From: Bacteroides sp. AN502(2024)
GTDB taxonomy: Bacteria > Bacteroidota > Bacteroidia > Bacteroidales > Bacteroidaceae
Reading direction: 5' to 3'
NCBI RefSeq assembly: GCF_041227145.1
Contig: NZ_JBGFSP010000003.1
Span: 3,686,583 to 3,750,582, forward strand
Length of the DNA stretch: 64,000 nucleotides
Every line of letters begins with the position of its first letter. The stretch's first letter is position 1. The position numbers and the translations under genes are program-made. Positions 9,272 through 18,347 of the stretch are shown here, piece by piece. The notes under the pieces are model-generated. The model worked only from the letters and a program-made list of their open reading frames with translations, was not told where the DNA came from and made no database searches.

Positions 9272-9748
9272 TTAGATGTTGTTTTGATTGCGATAAGTAC
9301 CGTTTGTTTGATAGCCGGGCTCGTCGGTTGCATACTTCCTATGCTGCCCGGTCCGCCTGTCGCTTATTTGGGATTAGTCATTCTCCATTTTACGGATAAG
9401 GTGCAGTATTCTACCACGCAATTAATCGTGTGGTTATTGATTGTAGCTGTTTTGCAAGTATTGGATTATTTCATTCCGATGTTGGGAAGCAAGTATAGTG
9501 GCGGTAGTAAATGGGGTAATTGGGGATGCATCATCGGAACGTTGGTCGGACTTTTTTTCTTGCCTTGGGGCATTATTCTCGGTCCGTTTTTCGGGGCAAT
9601 GATGGGTGAATTATTAGCGAATAAAGAGTTTTCGCAGGCATTCAAATCAGGTGTGGGCTCTTTACTCGGATTTATATTCGGAACTTTACTGAAGTTGGTT
9701 GTCTGCGGTTATTTCTGCTGTCAATTTATTACAGCTCTTGTTCGATAA
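9269..9748 (+). CDS. DUF456 family membrane protein
   Basis: A 159-residue integral membrane protein of the DUF456 family, with about four transmembrane segments and Gly/Pro-rich loops (GCILPMLPGPPVAYLGLVIL; GSKYSGGSKWGNWG; PWGIILGPFFGAMMGELL). Function is unknown in the family. The start is set at ATG 9269 (MLDVVLIA); the in-frame ATG at 9212 would add residues encoded by IS982 relic sequence. The start codon lies in the terminal repeat of that relic, so transcription and translation signals now come from IS sequence. Confidence 0.8.
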   Translation: MLDVVLIAISTVCLIAGLVGCILPMLPGPPVAYLGLVILHFTDKVQYSTTQLIVWLLIVAVLQVLDYFIPMLGSKYSGGSKWGNWGCIIGTLVGLFFLPWGIILGPFFGAMMGELLANKEFSQAFKSGVGSLLGFIFGTLLKLVVCGYFCCQFITALVR

Positions 9749-9922
9749 CCTGTTTGATGTTGCCCGTCGTTCGTGAGATAAGCTATCGGTTGAAAAATAA
9801 AGCGGCTGCCAAACAGGTATCGGTAATTAGAAGTCAAGGGAGTTTTGACACACTCTTGATTTTCAATCTCTGAGACTTTGTCAGACACTCCCTTTACTTA
9901 TATTCGATTGATATTCAGCTCC

Positions 9923-10357
9923 TTATTTGACCGGAATCTTATCGATACGTTTCTGATGGCGGCCACCCTCAAATTTTGTAGAGAAGAACTCTGTCAGAAT
10001 CATATCCGCTTCTTCCATGTTGATGAAGCGTCCCGGCATCACCAGAACATTCGCGTCATTGTGTTGACGGGCCAGGTGCGCAATTTCTGCATTCCAGCAG
10101 AGCGCAGCGCGAATTTCCCGGTGTTTGTTCAGTGTCATACTGATTCCGTTTCCACTGCCGCAGATTGCGATACCTGGATAACATTCTCCCGATTCTACTG
10201 CAAGAGCCAGTGGATGAGCATAATCCGGATAGTCTACGCTAGCGGTAGAGTTGGTCCCGAAATCCTTGTAAGCCCAGCCTTTTGCTTCCAGCCAGCCGCG
10301 AACAAACTCTTTCAGTTCAAAACCGGCATGGTCGCATGCTAATCCGATTGTTTTCAT
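9923..10357 (-). CDS. rpiB: Ribose-5-phosphate isomerase B
   Basis: A 144-residue RpiB/LacAB family enzyme interconverting ribose-5-phosphate and ribulose-5-phosphate. Hallmarks are CDHAGFELK at the N-terminus, DFGTNS near residue 37, and the active-site Cys loop AICGSGNGISMTLNKH near residues 66-80. Its ATG shares one base with the TAA of the transketolase gene, so the two are translationally coupled. It closes the arabinose block by linking to the non-oxidative pentose phosphate pathway. The 174 bp after the stop contains an inverted AAGGGAGT...ACTCCCTT pair that may terminate transcription. Confidence 0.95.
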   Translation of the reverse strand: MKTIGLACDHAGFELKEFVRGWLEAKGWAYKDFGTNSTASVDYPDYAHPLALAVESGECYPGIAICGSGNGISMTLNKHREIRAALCWNAEIAHLARQHNDANVLVMPGRFINMEEADMILTEFFSTKFEGGRHQKRIDKIPVK

Positions 10358-12375
10358 TAGAGCATTGCTTTTACTTGGTTATATACGTTCTCGGCAGTGA
10401 ATCCCAGTTTCTCATCCAACACTTTGTAAGGAGCGGAGAAACCGAAAGATTCCAATCCCCAGATTTTACCGCGATACCCTACCAACCCTTGAAGATTAAT
10501 GGGCAATCCGGCGGTCATACCGAAAATCTTCGCATCTGACGGAAGAACAGCTTCCTGATATTCTTTCGGTTGGCTGCGGAACAAACCTTCTGACGGAGCA
10601 GATACAATGCGTACCTTCACACCTTCTTTGCGAAGCAACTCTGTGCCGGCTACCAATGTAGCAACTTCAGAACCTGAAGCCACCAGAATCACATCCGGAT
10701 TTTCGTCAGAACCTGCTACAATATAGGCACCCTTGGTAGCTTGTTCGTAATCGGTTCCTGCCGGTAAGTTGGCAATATTCTGGCGGGAGAAGATCAATCC
10801 TGTGGGAGTAGACATATTCTCCATGGCTAGTTTCCATGCAACAGTTGTTTCTTCTGCATCGGCCGGACGAAGTACCAGCATGGAGTTATGCCCCTTGTGG
10901 TTCTTCAGTTTTTCCATCAGGCGGATTTGTGCTTCCTGTTCTACCGGTTCGTGCGTAGGACCGTCTTCACCTACGCGGAAAGCATCGTGTGTCCAGATGA
11001 ATTTCACCGGTTGTTCCATCAATGCAGCCATACGTATGGCGGGTTTCATGTAGTCGGAGAATACGAAGAATGTACCGCAAGCAGCGATTACACCACCGTG
11101 GAGTGACATCCCGATACAGATACAAGCCATTGTCAATTCGGATACGCCTGCCTGGAAGAATGCTCCGCTGAAATCACCCTTCTTGAATGAATGGGTCTTT
11201 TTCAGGAAACCGTCAGTCTTGTCAGAGTTGGAAAGGTCGGCAGAAGCAACGATCATGTTTTCTACTTGTGTGGCAAGTGCGCCCAGTACAGTGGCAGACG
11301 CAGCACGAGTGGCGATACCTGCTTTCTGTTCGATGGCAGCCCAAGCCACTTTCGGAGCTTTGCCCGAGAAGAAGAGTTCCAGTTTTGCGGCTTGTTCCGG
11401 GTTTGCTTTCGCCCATGCAGCTTTTACGGCATATTTCTTTGCTACGATTTTCTTCAGCTCTTCTGCACGTTTGGCATACAGTTCGGCTACTTCCGGGAAT
11501 ATGACGAACGGATGGGTAGGGTCACCACCCAAGTTCTTGATTGTATTTACATAAGCGTCACCGCCGAGAGGGGCACCGTGTGTAGCGCAGTTGGCTTCAT
11601 AGCTGCTGCCATCTGCCTTGCGTGCACCTTTACCCATGACCGTTTTACCGATAATCAGTGTCGGGCGTTCTTTTTCAGCTTGTGCTTCTTGGATTGCTGC
11701 GCGGATTTCGTCAGGATCATTACCGTTGATGCTGAGTACCTTCCATCCCCATGCTTCATATTTCATGGCAGTATCTTCAACGGTTACATCTTTCGTTTCA
11801 GTAGAAAGTTGGATATCGTTGGAGTCATAAAACATGATCAGGTTATCCAATCCCAGTGCACCGGCAACACGTCCGGCACCTTGAGAGATTTCTTCCTGGA
11901 TGCCACCGTCAGAGATGTAAGCATAGATTGTTTGGTTCATCACCTCGTTGAAACGGGCTTTCAGAAACTTGGCAGCAATGGCGGCACCGACTGCAAAAGT
12001 GTGTCCTTGTCCCAATGGACCGGAGGTGTTTTCAATGCCACGCATGATATCCACTTCGGGGTGTCCCGGGGTGGGGCTTCCCCATTGACGGAATTCTTTC
12101 AGTTCGTCCAATGTAAATTTGCCTGTCAACGCCAGTGTAGAATAAAGCATCGGAGACATATGCCCCGGGTCCAGAAAGAAGCGGTCGCGTCCTTCCCAAC
12201 GGGGATTTTCCGGATCGTATACTAGAAATTCAGAGAAGAGCACGTTTACAAAATCAGCACCGCCCATGGCGCCACCCGGGTGACCGGAATTGGCTTTCTC
12301 AACCATTGAAGCGGCAAGAATACGGATGTTATCCGCTGCACGATTCATAAGCTTGTTATCGTTCATATCATTCAT
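10357..12375 (-). CDS. tkt: Transketolase
   Basis: A 672-residue transketolase (E. coli TktA is 663). The thiamine-diphosphate motif region reads ISDGGIQEEISQGAGR near residue 155, with NSGHPGGAMGGAD at the N-terminus and HDAFRVGEDGPTHEPVEQ near residue 465. It transfers two-carbon units from xylulose-5-phosphate, the product of the upstream arabinose pathway. An in-frame ATG three codons downstream (12366) is an alternative start. It has its own promoter at 12404-12434, in addition to possible read-through from the GH51 gene 133 bp upstream. Confidence 0.97.
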   Translation of the reverse strand: MNDMNDNKLMNRAADNIRILAASMVEKANSGHPGGAMGGADFVNVLFSEFLVYDPENPRWEGRDRFFLDPGHMSPMLYSTLALTGKFTLDELKEFRQWGSPTPGHPEVDIMRGIENTSGPLGQGHTFAVGAAIAAKFLKARFNEVMNQTIYAYISDGGIQEEISQGAGRVAGALGLDNLIMFYDSNDIQLSTETKDVTVEDTAMKYEAWGWKVLSINGNDPDEIRAAIQEAQAEKERPTLIIGKTVMGKGARKADGSSYEANCATHGAPLGGDAYVNTIKNLGGDPTHPFVIFPEVAELYAKRAEELKKIVAKKYAVKAAWAKANPEQAAKLELFFSGKAPKVAWAAIEQKAGIATRAASATVLGALATQVENMIVASADLSNSDKTDGFLKKTHSFKKGDFSGAFFQAGVSELTMACICIGMSLHGGVIAACGTFFVFSDYMKPAIRMAALMEQPVKFIWTHDAFRVGEDGPTHEPVEQEAQIRLMEKLKNHKGHNSMLVLRPADAEETTVAWKLAMENMSTPTGLIFSRQNIANLPAGTDYEQATKGAYIVAGSDENPDVILVASGSEVATLVAGTELLRKEGVKVRIVSAPSEGLFRSQPKEYQEAVLPSDAKIFGMTAGLPINLQGLVGYRGKIWGLESFGFSAPYKVLDEKLGFTAENVYNQVKAML

Positions 12376-12403
12376 ATTTAATTGATTTCTGTCAGATTGC
12401 TGG

Positions 12404-12434
12404 CAAAGATAACTCTTTATGCGGATTTAACAAT
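12404..12434 (-). promoter_or_regulatory. Bacteroides-type promoter for tkt-rpiB
   Basis: On the minus strand TATCTTTG (12411-12404) lies 19 bp downstream of ATTG (12434-12431), close to the TTTG-N19-TAnnTTTG consensus. It gives tkt and rpiB expression independent of arabinose control. Confidence 0.7.
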
Positions 12435-12508
12435 CTAAAAGAACCATCTTTTTTATCGGCGGTTTTACAATCCTCTTGTTTGCGATACAATGAGTAAATC
12501 CCCTAAAA

Positions 12509-14053
12509 CTATTGTAGCTCTAAAGTAACAATGGATTTGGCTGGAAGTTTTACCTTCATCGTACCTTTATTGATCTTTACCTCTTTGAACGGTGCCGGCT
12601 TTACCATATCAGGGTTTTCAAAAGAATTGTAATCGGTCAGTTTGGCAGAGGTCAGGATCTCTCCGACCGCCTTTTGGGCTTTCGTATCACCCAGCTTGAT
12701 AGTGATTTCCTGTGCTTCGTCAGCATCTACATTGGAAAGAGAAAGGTGGATCACTCCATCCTTGTTTTGGGAAGCTGTGGCGCTTACCATCGGCACGGTA
12801 CGGTTATCACGTACACTCATTTTTTCGCAAGTCAGGTCGATGGGAAGATAAGTAGCATCCTGATGTACTTTATACATCTTGAAAACATAATAAGTGGGAG
12901 TAAGCACCATTGCTTTGTCTTTCGTCAGGATCATGGATTGAAGTACATTGACAATCTGTGCGATGTTTGCCATCTTCAGGCGGTCTGTGTATTTATGGAA
13001 GACGTCAAGGCTTAAAGAAGCCACGAAAGCATCACGCAATGTGTTCTGCTGATACAGATGTCCTTTGATGGTTCCGGGTTCTTCATCCCACCAGGTTCCC
13101 CATTCATCGAGTAAAAGAGCGATCTTCTTGTCCTTGTCATATTTATCCATGATGGCGCAATGTTTCTTGAGTACATCTTCCACTTCCAGACATTTACCCA
13201 TCGTCCAGTAATAATCATCTTTGTTGAATTGAGTGGCCGATCCTTTACTGCCGCTCCATCCCGTTACGGTGTAATAGTGGAGTGAAATCCCCTGCATACG
13301 ATGTCCTACACGATTCATCAATACGTCTGTCCAGTGATAGTCGTAATCACTTGCACCGCTGGCAATTTTGAACAGGCGGTTGCCGTCGTAGTTGCGGCAA
13401 TAAGTAGAATAACGGCGGTATAGGTCCGCATAATATTCCGGACGCATACTGCCACCACAGCCCCAGCTTTCGTTTCCTACTCCCAAGTACTTGAGTTTCC
13501 ATGCTTTGTCACGACCATTCTTACGACGAAGATTGGCCATGGGAGAGTCTCCGTCCGAGGTTATATACTCCACCCATTTGGCAAGTTCTTCTACGGTGCC
13601 ACTGCCCACATTTCCACTTACATAAGGCTCGCAACCCAGCATCTCGCAAAGATTCAGGAACTCATGTGTACCGAAACTGTTATCTTCAATCGTTCCGCCC
13701 CAGTTGTTATTCACCATCTTCGGGCGTTTTTCTTTCGGACCAATGCCATCCATCCAATGATATTCATCGGCAAAGCAGCCGCCCGGCCAGCGTAGAACGG
13801 GAATGGCCAAGTCTTTTAATGCATTGAATACATCTGTACGGTATCCTTTGATATTGGGTATATCCGAGTTTTCGCCTACCCAAAGACCACCGTAGATACA
13901 TGAGCCCAGGTGTTCGGCAAACTGCCCGTAGATCTCTTTCGGGATAATTTCTTTGCCTTGGTCGACATGTACGGTTAGGGTCGCACTCTTTTGTGCGGAA
14001 AGAGACACTGATGCTGCCAACAAGGCTGTACTGACTAATAGTTTTGTTTTCAT
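12509..14053 (-). CDS. GH51 alpha-L-arabinofuranosidase (514 aa)
   Basis: A secreted GH51 enzyme with a signal peptide ending near SLSAQ (residue 21). The TIM-barrel domain carries the acid/base Glu in GVGNESWG (E195) and the nucleophile Glu in LLLDEWGTWW (E317), followed by a C-terminal beta-sandwich. It releases terminal alpha-L-arabinofuranose from arabinan, arabinogalactan or oligosaccharides. It lies 64 bp after the GH146 gene in the same direction and is part of the arabinose operon. Synteny with the arabinose cluster of B. thetaiotaomicron is from memory. Confidence 0.93.
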   Translation of the reverse strand: MKTKLLVSTALLAASVSLSAQKSATLTVHVDQGKEIIPKEIYGQFAEHLGSCIYGGLWVGENSDIPNIKGYRTDVFNALKDLAIPVLRWPGGCFADEYHWMDGIGPKEKRPKMVNNNWGGTIEDNSFGTHEFLNLCEMLGCEPYVSGNVGSGTVEELAKWVEYITSDGDSPMANLRRKNGRDKAWKLKYLGVGNESWGCGGSMRPEYYADLYRRYSTYCRNYDGNRLFKIASGASDYDYHWTDVLMNRVGHRMQGISLHYYTVTGWSGSKGSATQFNKDDYYWTMGKCLEVEDVLKKHCAIMDKYDKDKKIALLLDEWGTWWDEEPGTIKGHLYQQNTLRDAFVASLSLDVFHKYTDRLKMANIAQIVNVLQSMILTKDKAMVLTPTYYVFKMYKVHQDATYLPIDLTCEKMSVRDNRTVPMVSATASQNKDGVIHLSLSNVDADEAQEITIKLGDTKAQKAVGEILTSAKLTDYNSFENPDMVKPAPFKEVKINKGTMKVKLPAKSIVTLELQ

Positions 14054-14117
14054 AAATGGTATTTGTTTAATGATTATAGATGTTTGATTTTGGTGATGAT
14101 TACTTCTTTTTGAACGT

Positions 14118-16520
14118 TTATTTTAGTAAACGCACTTCGTAAATGGCAGGTGTCCATTCCGTTCCATCCGGAATGAAACGTATCGGGCAACTGCTTGTGT
14201 TCAGTTTTTGAGGCAGGTCGTAAGAAAAGGTGATAAAGTCCTCTTTGTCCGCTTCACTGATCGTTGGCTTAACAGCCAACTTTTCGTTATTCAGAAGAAT
14301 AGTCACTTTGTTACGGTCATCTTTCCGTATTGTAATTAGGAGACGACTTGCTTCCTCTTTCACTTTCAGTTGATAGCCGAACCAGCCTTTGGCACGACGG
14401 AAATGCCGATCTTTATTCATTCCGGTTTCTGCCTGCTCATATTGGATGCCATGGTCGGACTCCGGCTGCTGTTCACCGGGGAAGATAAGATCAATGGTTT
14501 GATTCGCTAATTCGGTTGCTTTTCGTTCAGCTGTTGCCAGTTCTTCCTGAATTGCTTTGGACTGCTCCTCGCTTGCTTGCCGGAAATAAACGGCATAACG
14601 GGAATTATGCAGGCGGAAGAAGGGAATAAGTTCCAATGATTTGCCTTGTGCAGGATAAACATCTCCGTTGTAGCTGAAAGCAATCCGGCTGCTCTGTTTT
14701 TTGTGAAGAGATTTACGGATTGAATCGGGATTTCCTATCAACATCGGAACTTGCTGCAAAGGAATTTGTTGGGCATGGGCGATATGTCCGCCACGACTGT
14801 CATCGGCATATAAACCATCGAGGTGTTCAGTGCCTGTGGAAGCTGCAAGAACGATAGGACCGTATAGGAAAGCATAATAATCTTTCTTGTCGGGAATCTG
14901 TTCCATGCTGACTCTCATCGGTAAATTGAAAGTAACGATATCTCCTTTCTTCCATTTGCGGGAGAGAGGAAGATACTGATTACCTTTTGCCATTATGAAT
15001 ATTTTTCTTTTTCCATTGATGCTGATACTATAACTTTCTGATTGGTTAGCCCATTCCGGGATACGTACCATTAAAGTACGTTTTTTCTGGGGTGCTTCAT
15101 CTATTCGTAAAGTTACTTTGCCGTCATCGGGGAAACGGGTTTCCTGTGTCAAAATGATACCTTGCTCTTTCCAGGTCAGTTGTGAAGGGATGAAGAGATT
15201 GATATAAAGCGTATCTTTCTGATGTGCATAAATAAATTCACCGTATTTGGTATGATTCTCCAAGCCGGAACCAACACAGCACCACATTGATGTTTCCGGT
15301 TGTGAGTACACACGATAGTGTCCCGGGCGCATAGGAGTGAAATAGACAAATCCACCTTTATTCGGTTCTTGGGACGCTAGGATGTGATTGTAAAGCGCAC
15401 GCTCGTAATAATTTACGTAGTTGGGATCGGGTTCGTTTGTCTGATTCGGATTGCGAGAATTCTGATAAAGCATTTTAGTAAGACGGAGCATGTTGTAAGT
15501 ATTACAGGTCTCTGGTCCTTGAATATCGTTCAGCATGGATGTGAAGTCGTCAGACGGGTGGAAATGTTCGCGGACACTATTTCCTCCGATGCAGACGGAA
15601 CGGTGATTGACTACCGTATTCCAAAAGAAACGGGTGGCATGATCCCATTCTGCAGCATGATTCCAATTTTTGTCATCTTGCGAAAGTTCGGCTATTCGTT
15701 TGTAACCGATCACTTTGGGAATCTGTGTGTTGGCGTGCATACCTGTCAGCTTGTCTTCATCTTTGATAAGTGGGTTTAAGATAAGCTTATGAGAGAAACG
15801 GCGTGCCAGCTCCAGATATTTCTTGTCGCCTGTGATTGCAGCCACATCAGCGAAAGTCTCATTTAATCCGCCATGTTCGCTGCGAAGCATATCCTGAATT
15901 TGTTCGTCGCTCAAACCGGAAGTGATGTCAATCATCCAGTCTGTAAGGTCGATCAGCATTTTGCGTGCCAGCTCGCTTCCTGCATGCAGGTAAGCATCCC
16001 GCAGTCCGGCATACGTCTTATGGATATTGTATAGCGGTACCCATTTGCCGTTAAGGTCGAAACCTCCGGCACGGATCTTTCCGGCTTTTATATTTTCCCA
16101 AAGTTGGAGGCTTCCCGGAGTTCCTCCGATGAATCCTGTGCCTACAGCTTGCTGTGCACGATACAACTCATTCAGCATATAACTGAGGCGGTTGTAAACG
16201 GTAGTATCTCCGGTAGCGGCATACATCATGGCGAGTGCGGATAGATAATGTCCGCCGATATGTCCGTCCAGTCCGGTATTTTCCCAGTTGGTGTAGCTAG
16301 GAGCTTTAGGTTGCAATCCTGCTTCGCGTAGAAAAGGAGCGAGCAGACGATCGGGGTTTAAGGCAAGTATATAATGTAAATCAGTCTGTTGGGCTTGCAG
16401 GAACGGGCTATCCAATAGTTTCACATTCTGTAAAGGGAAGTATGACACCTGTGGAGCATTTTGTGCTTTGGCCAGTGAGGTGGACAGGACAAGGGCAAGT
16501 ATGAATGAGGTGGTTTTCAT
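14118..16520 (-). CDS. GH146 (DUF1680-type) beta-L-arabinofuranosidase
   Basis: A secreted enzyme of about 800 residues. The start is set at ATG 16520 (MKTTSFILALVLS), where the signal peptide begins; 15 further in-frame codons upstream come from a hairpin repeat. The catalytic (alpha/alpha)6 barrel shows GHIGGHYLSALAMMY, GPETCNTYNMLRLTK and MWCCVGSGLENHTKYGE; Glu and Cys residues in the last two match the zinc-thiolate active site of GH127/GH146 enzymes. In the B. thetaiotaomicron pectin systems the matching family was shown to be a beta-L-arabinofuranosidase. It probably removes rare beta-linked arabinofuranose from rhamnogalacturonan or arabinan side chains in the periplasm. Confidence 0.88.
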   Translation of the reverse strand: MKTTSFILALVLSTSLAKAQNAPQVSYFPLQNVKLLDSPFLQAQQTDLHYILALNPDRLLAPFLREAGLQPKAPSYTNWENTGLDGHIGGHYLSALAMMYAATGDTTVYNRLSYMLNELYRAQQAVGTGFIGGTPGSLQLWENIKAGKIRAGGFDLNGKWVPLYNIHKTYAGLRDAYLHAGSELARKMLIDLTDWMIDITSGLSDEQIQDMLRSEHGGLNETFADVAAITGDKKYLELARRFSHKLILNPLIKDEDKLTGMHANTQIPKVIGYKRIAELSQDDKNWNHAAEWDHATRFFWNTVVNHRSVCIGGNSVREHFHPSDDFTSMLNDIQGPETCNTYNMLRLTKMLYQNSRNPNQTNEPDPNYVNYYERALYNHILASQEPNKGGFVYFTPMRPGHYRVYSQPETSMWCCVGSGLENHTKYGEFIYAHQKDTLYINLFIPSQLTWKEQGIILTQETRFPDDGKVTLRIDEAPQKKRTLMVRIPEWANQSESYSISINGKRKIFIMAKGNQYLPLSRKWKKGDIVTFNLPMRVSMEQIPDKKDYYAFLYGPIVLAASTGTEHLDGLYADDSRGGHIAHAQQIPLQQVPMLIGNPDSIRKSLHKKQSSRIAFSYNGDVYPAQGKSLELIPFFRLHNSRYAVYFRQASEEQSKAIQEELATAERKATELANQTIDLIFPGEQQPESDHGIQYEQAETGMNKDRHFRRAKGWFGYQLKVKEEASRLLITIRKDDRNKVTILLNNEKLAVKPTISEADKEDFITFSYDLPQKLNTSSCPIRFIPDGTEWTPAIYEVRLLK

Positions 16521-16531
16521 GATCATAGTTT

Positions 16532-16569
16532 CCTCTTGTCCCTCTCCTCTTTGGGAGAGGGACAAGAGG
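16532..16569. repeat. Perfect 16-bp-stem hairpin before GH146
   Basis: Arms CCTCTTGTCCCTCTCC (16532-16547) and its exact complement (16554-16569) flank a 6-nt loop TCTTTG. On the coding strand it ends 12 nt before the GH146 ATG region and would sequester or set off the ribosome binding site. It resembles the dispersed CCCTCTCC...GGAGAGGG palindromes found in many bacterial genomes, so it may be a small mobile repeat. Confidence 0.85.
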
Positions 16570-16730
16570 GTAGTTAATGTTAATATTCAGTGGATTGGGG
16601 TTCTTGATAAACAGCGGTTTGTCGAGGGGATGTCAAAATTTCTTTTTTGAGGAAATTACCCCTGCTATAGCTATCGGTGGCAGGGGTAAATCTTTATATT
16701 TAGGCATTATGACACACTCTTAATTGCCAA

Positions 16731-18338
16731 CTATTTAAATTTGACCGCAGCCTCTTCGATGGGCAATCCTGCCTTGTAGTTTTCGATGTATGTATTAAAA
16801 CCGGCTACATCTTCGGGGGTAGGTGATACCTCGACCCCGGCATCTCCGATAAATACACTTTCATCCAGGAAGTCGGCAAGAGATTGTTGCTTTTTGTTGT
16901 TCACGAGGTAAGAGCCTAACAGGGCGATACCCCAGGCACCACCTTCACCGGCTGTTTCCATTACCGAAATAGGCGAGTTGATGGCTGCTGCGAGGATTCT
17001 TTGACCTACTCCCTTTGTTCTGAACAGTCCTCCATGACCTGTAATTCTATCCACTTTGATTTTTTCTTTGTTGAACAGGATGTCATTACCAATCTTGAGA
17101 ACGCTTATTGAAGCATATAAATGAGCCCGCATAAAGTTGGCCAAATTGAACTTGTCATTGGCAGAACGTACAAACAACGGTCTTCCGTCCGCAAGTCCTG
17201 TTACAGGTTCGCCTGAAATATAGTTGTATGAAAGAAGTCCTCCGCAATCTGCGTCACCGGTAAGTGCGATATGGTAGAGTTTGCTATAGATTTCATCCAT
17301 ATTTACAGGTATGCCCAGAAGTTCCTGATATTCTTTAAACAGGTTGACCCATGCATTGAGATCGGAAGTACAGTTGTTGCAATGTACCATGGCTACGAGG
17401 CTTCCGTCAGGAGTTGTGACCAGGTCGATCATTTCGTACGGCTGGGACAGGTCTTTCTCCAATACAATCATGGAGAATGAAGAAGTACCAGCCGATACGT
17501 TTCCGGTGCGCTGTTTCACAGCATTGGTTGCCACCATACCGGTGCCGGCGTCTCCTTCCGGAGGACAAACGGGTATCCCTGCTTTTAAATGCCCCGATAC
17601 GTCAAGCTTTTTACTTCCTTCCGGTGTGAGGACACCTGCGTTTTCACCTGCCGATAACACTTTAGGCAGAATATCCTGCAGCTTCCAGCTATATTCTTTC
17701 GGAGCGATCAGCTTGTCGAACTTAGCCATCATTTCGGCAGAATAGTTGTGGGTAGTCGGATCTATGGGAAGCATACCCGAGGCATCACCTATTCCCAACA
17801 CCTTTTCACCCGTGATCTGCCAATGCACATAACCAGCCAGAGTGGTCAGGAAATCAATCTCGTTAACGTGTGCCTCATTGTCCAAAATAGCTTGATACAA
17901 GTGGGAAATGCTCCACCGCAGAGGGATATTATAGACAAACAGTTCGGATAAAGCAGCCGCTGCACGACCTGTATTGGTATTTCTCCAAGTGCGGAAAGGC
18001 ACGAGGATTTCCTCTTTTTGGTTGAATGCCATATAACCATGCATCATGGCACTGACGCCGATGGCAGCCAGCGTCTTGATCTCTATGCCGTATGCGTTCT
18101 TTACGTTCGTACGAAGATCGGCATAGCAATCTTGCAGCCCTGACCAGATAGCTTCAATGCTATATGTCCAAAGTCCGTCAACTAGCTGGTTTTCCCAAGT
18201 GTGGCTACCTTGAGCGATTGGCCTGTTTTCCTGGTCAATCAAGACAGCTTTTATTCGTGTTGAACCGAGTTCTATACCAAGAATAGCTTTACCTGCCTCG
18301 ATGGTTGATTTTGCATCTAATTTCATGTTGAAATCCAT
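16731..18338 (-). CDS. araB: FGGY-family L-ribulokinase (annotated often as xylulokinase)
   Basis: A 535-residue carbohydrate kinase of the FGGY family. The N-terminal phosphate motif is AILGIELGSTRIKAVLID and the C-terminal ATPase domain contains GDAGTGMVATNAV, TGHGGLFRTKGV and GEGGAWGIALLGSY. Such genes are often annotated as xylulose kinase, but its place between araA and the arabinosidases, with no xylose isomerase nearby, supports phosphorylation of L-ribulose. It starts 10 bp after the araA stop. The sugar specificity is inferred from context. Confidence 0.88.
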   Translation of the reverse strand: MDFNMKLDAKSTIEAGKAILGIELGSTRIKAVLIDQENRPIAQGSHTWENQLVDGLWTYSIEAIWSGLQDCYADLRTNVKNAYGIEIKTLAAIGVSAMMHGYMAFNQKEEILVPFRTWRNTNTGRAAAALSELFVYNIPLRWSISHLYQAILDNEAHVNEIDFLTTLAGYVHWQITGEKVLGIGDASGMLPIDPTTHNYSAEMMAKFDKLIAPKEYSWKLQDILPKVLSAGENAGVLTPEGSKKLDVSGHLKAGIPVCPPEGDAGTGMVATNAVKQRTGNVSAGTSSFSMIVLEKDLSQPYEMIDLVTTPDGSLVAMVHCNNCTSDLNAWVNLFKEYQELLGIPVNMDEIYSKLYHIALTGDADCGGLLSYNYISGEPVTGLADGRPLFVRSANDKFNLANFMRAHLYASISVLKIGNDILFNKEKIKVDRITGHGGLFRTKGVGQRILAAAINSPISVMETAGEGGAWGIALLGSYLVNNKKQQSLADFLDESVFIGDAGVEVSPTPEDVAGFNTYIENYKAGLPIEEAAVKFK

Positions 18339-18347
18339 ATTTTAGGT

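Noticed and set aside
11191..12225. 344-codon plus-strand frame
   Set aside because: Shadow of the transketolase gene; composition is that of an antisense frame.
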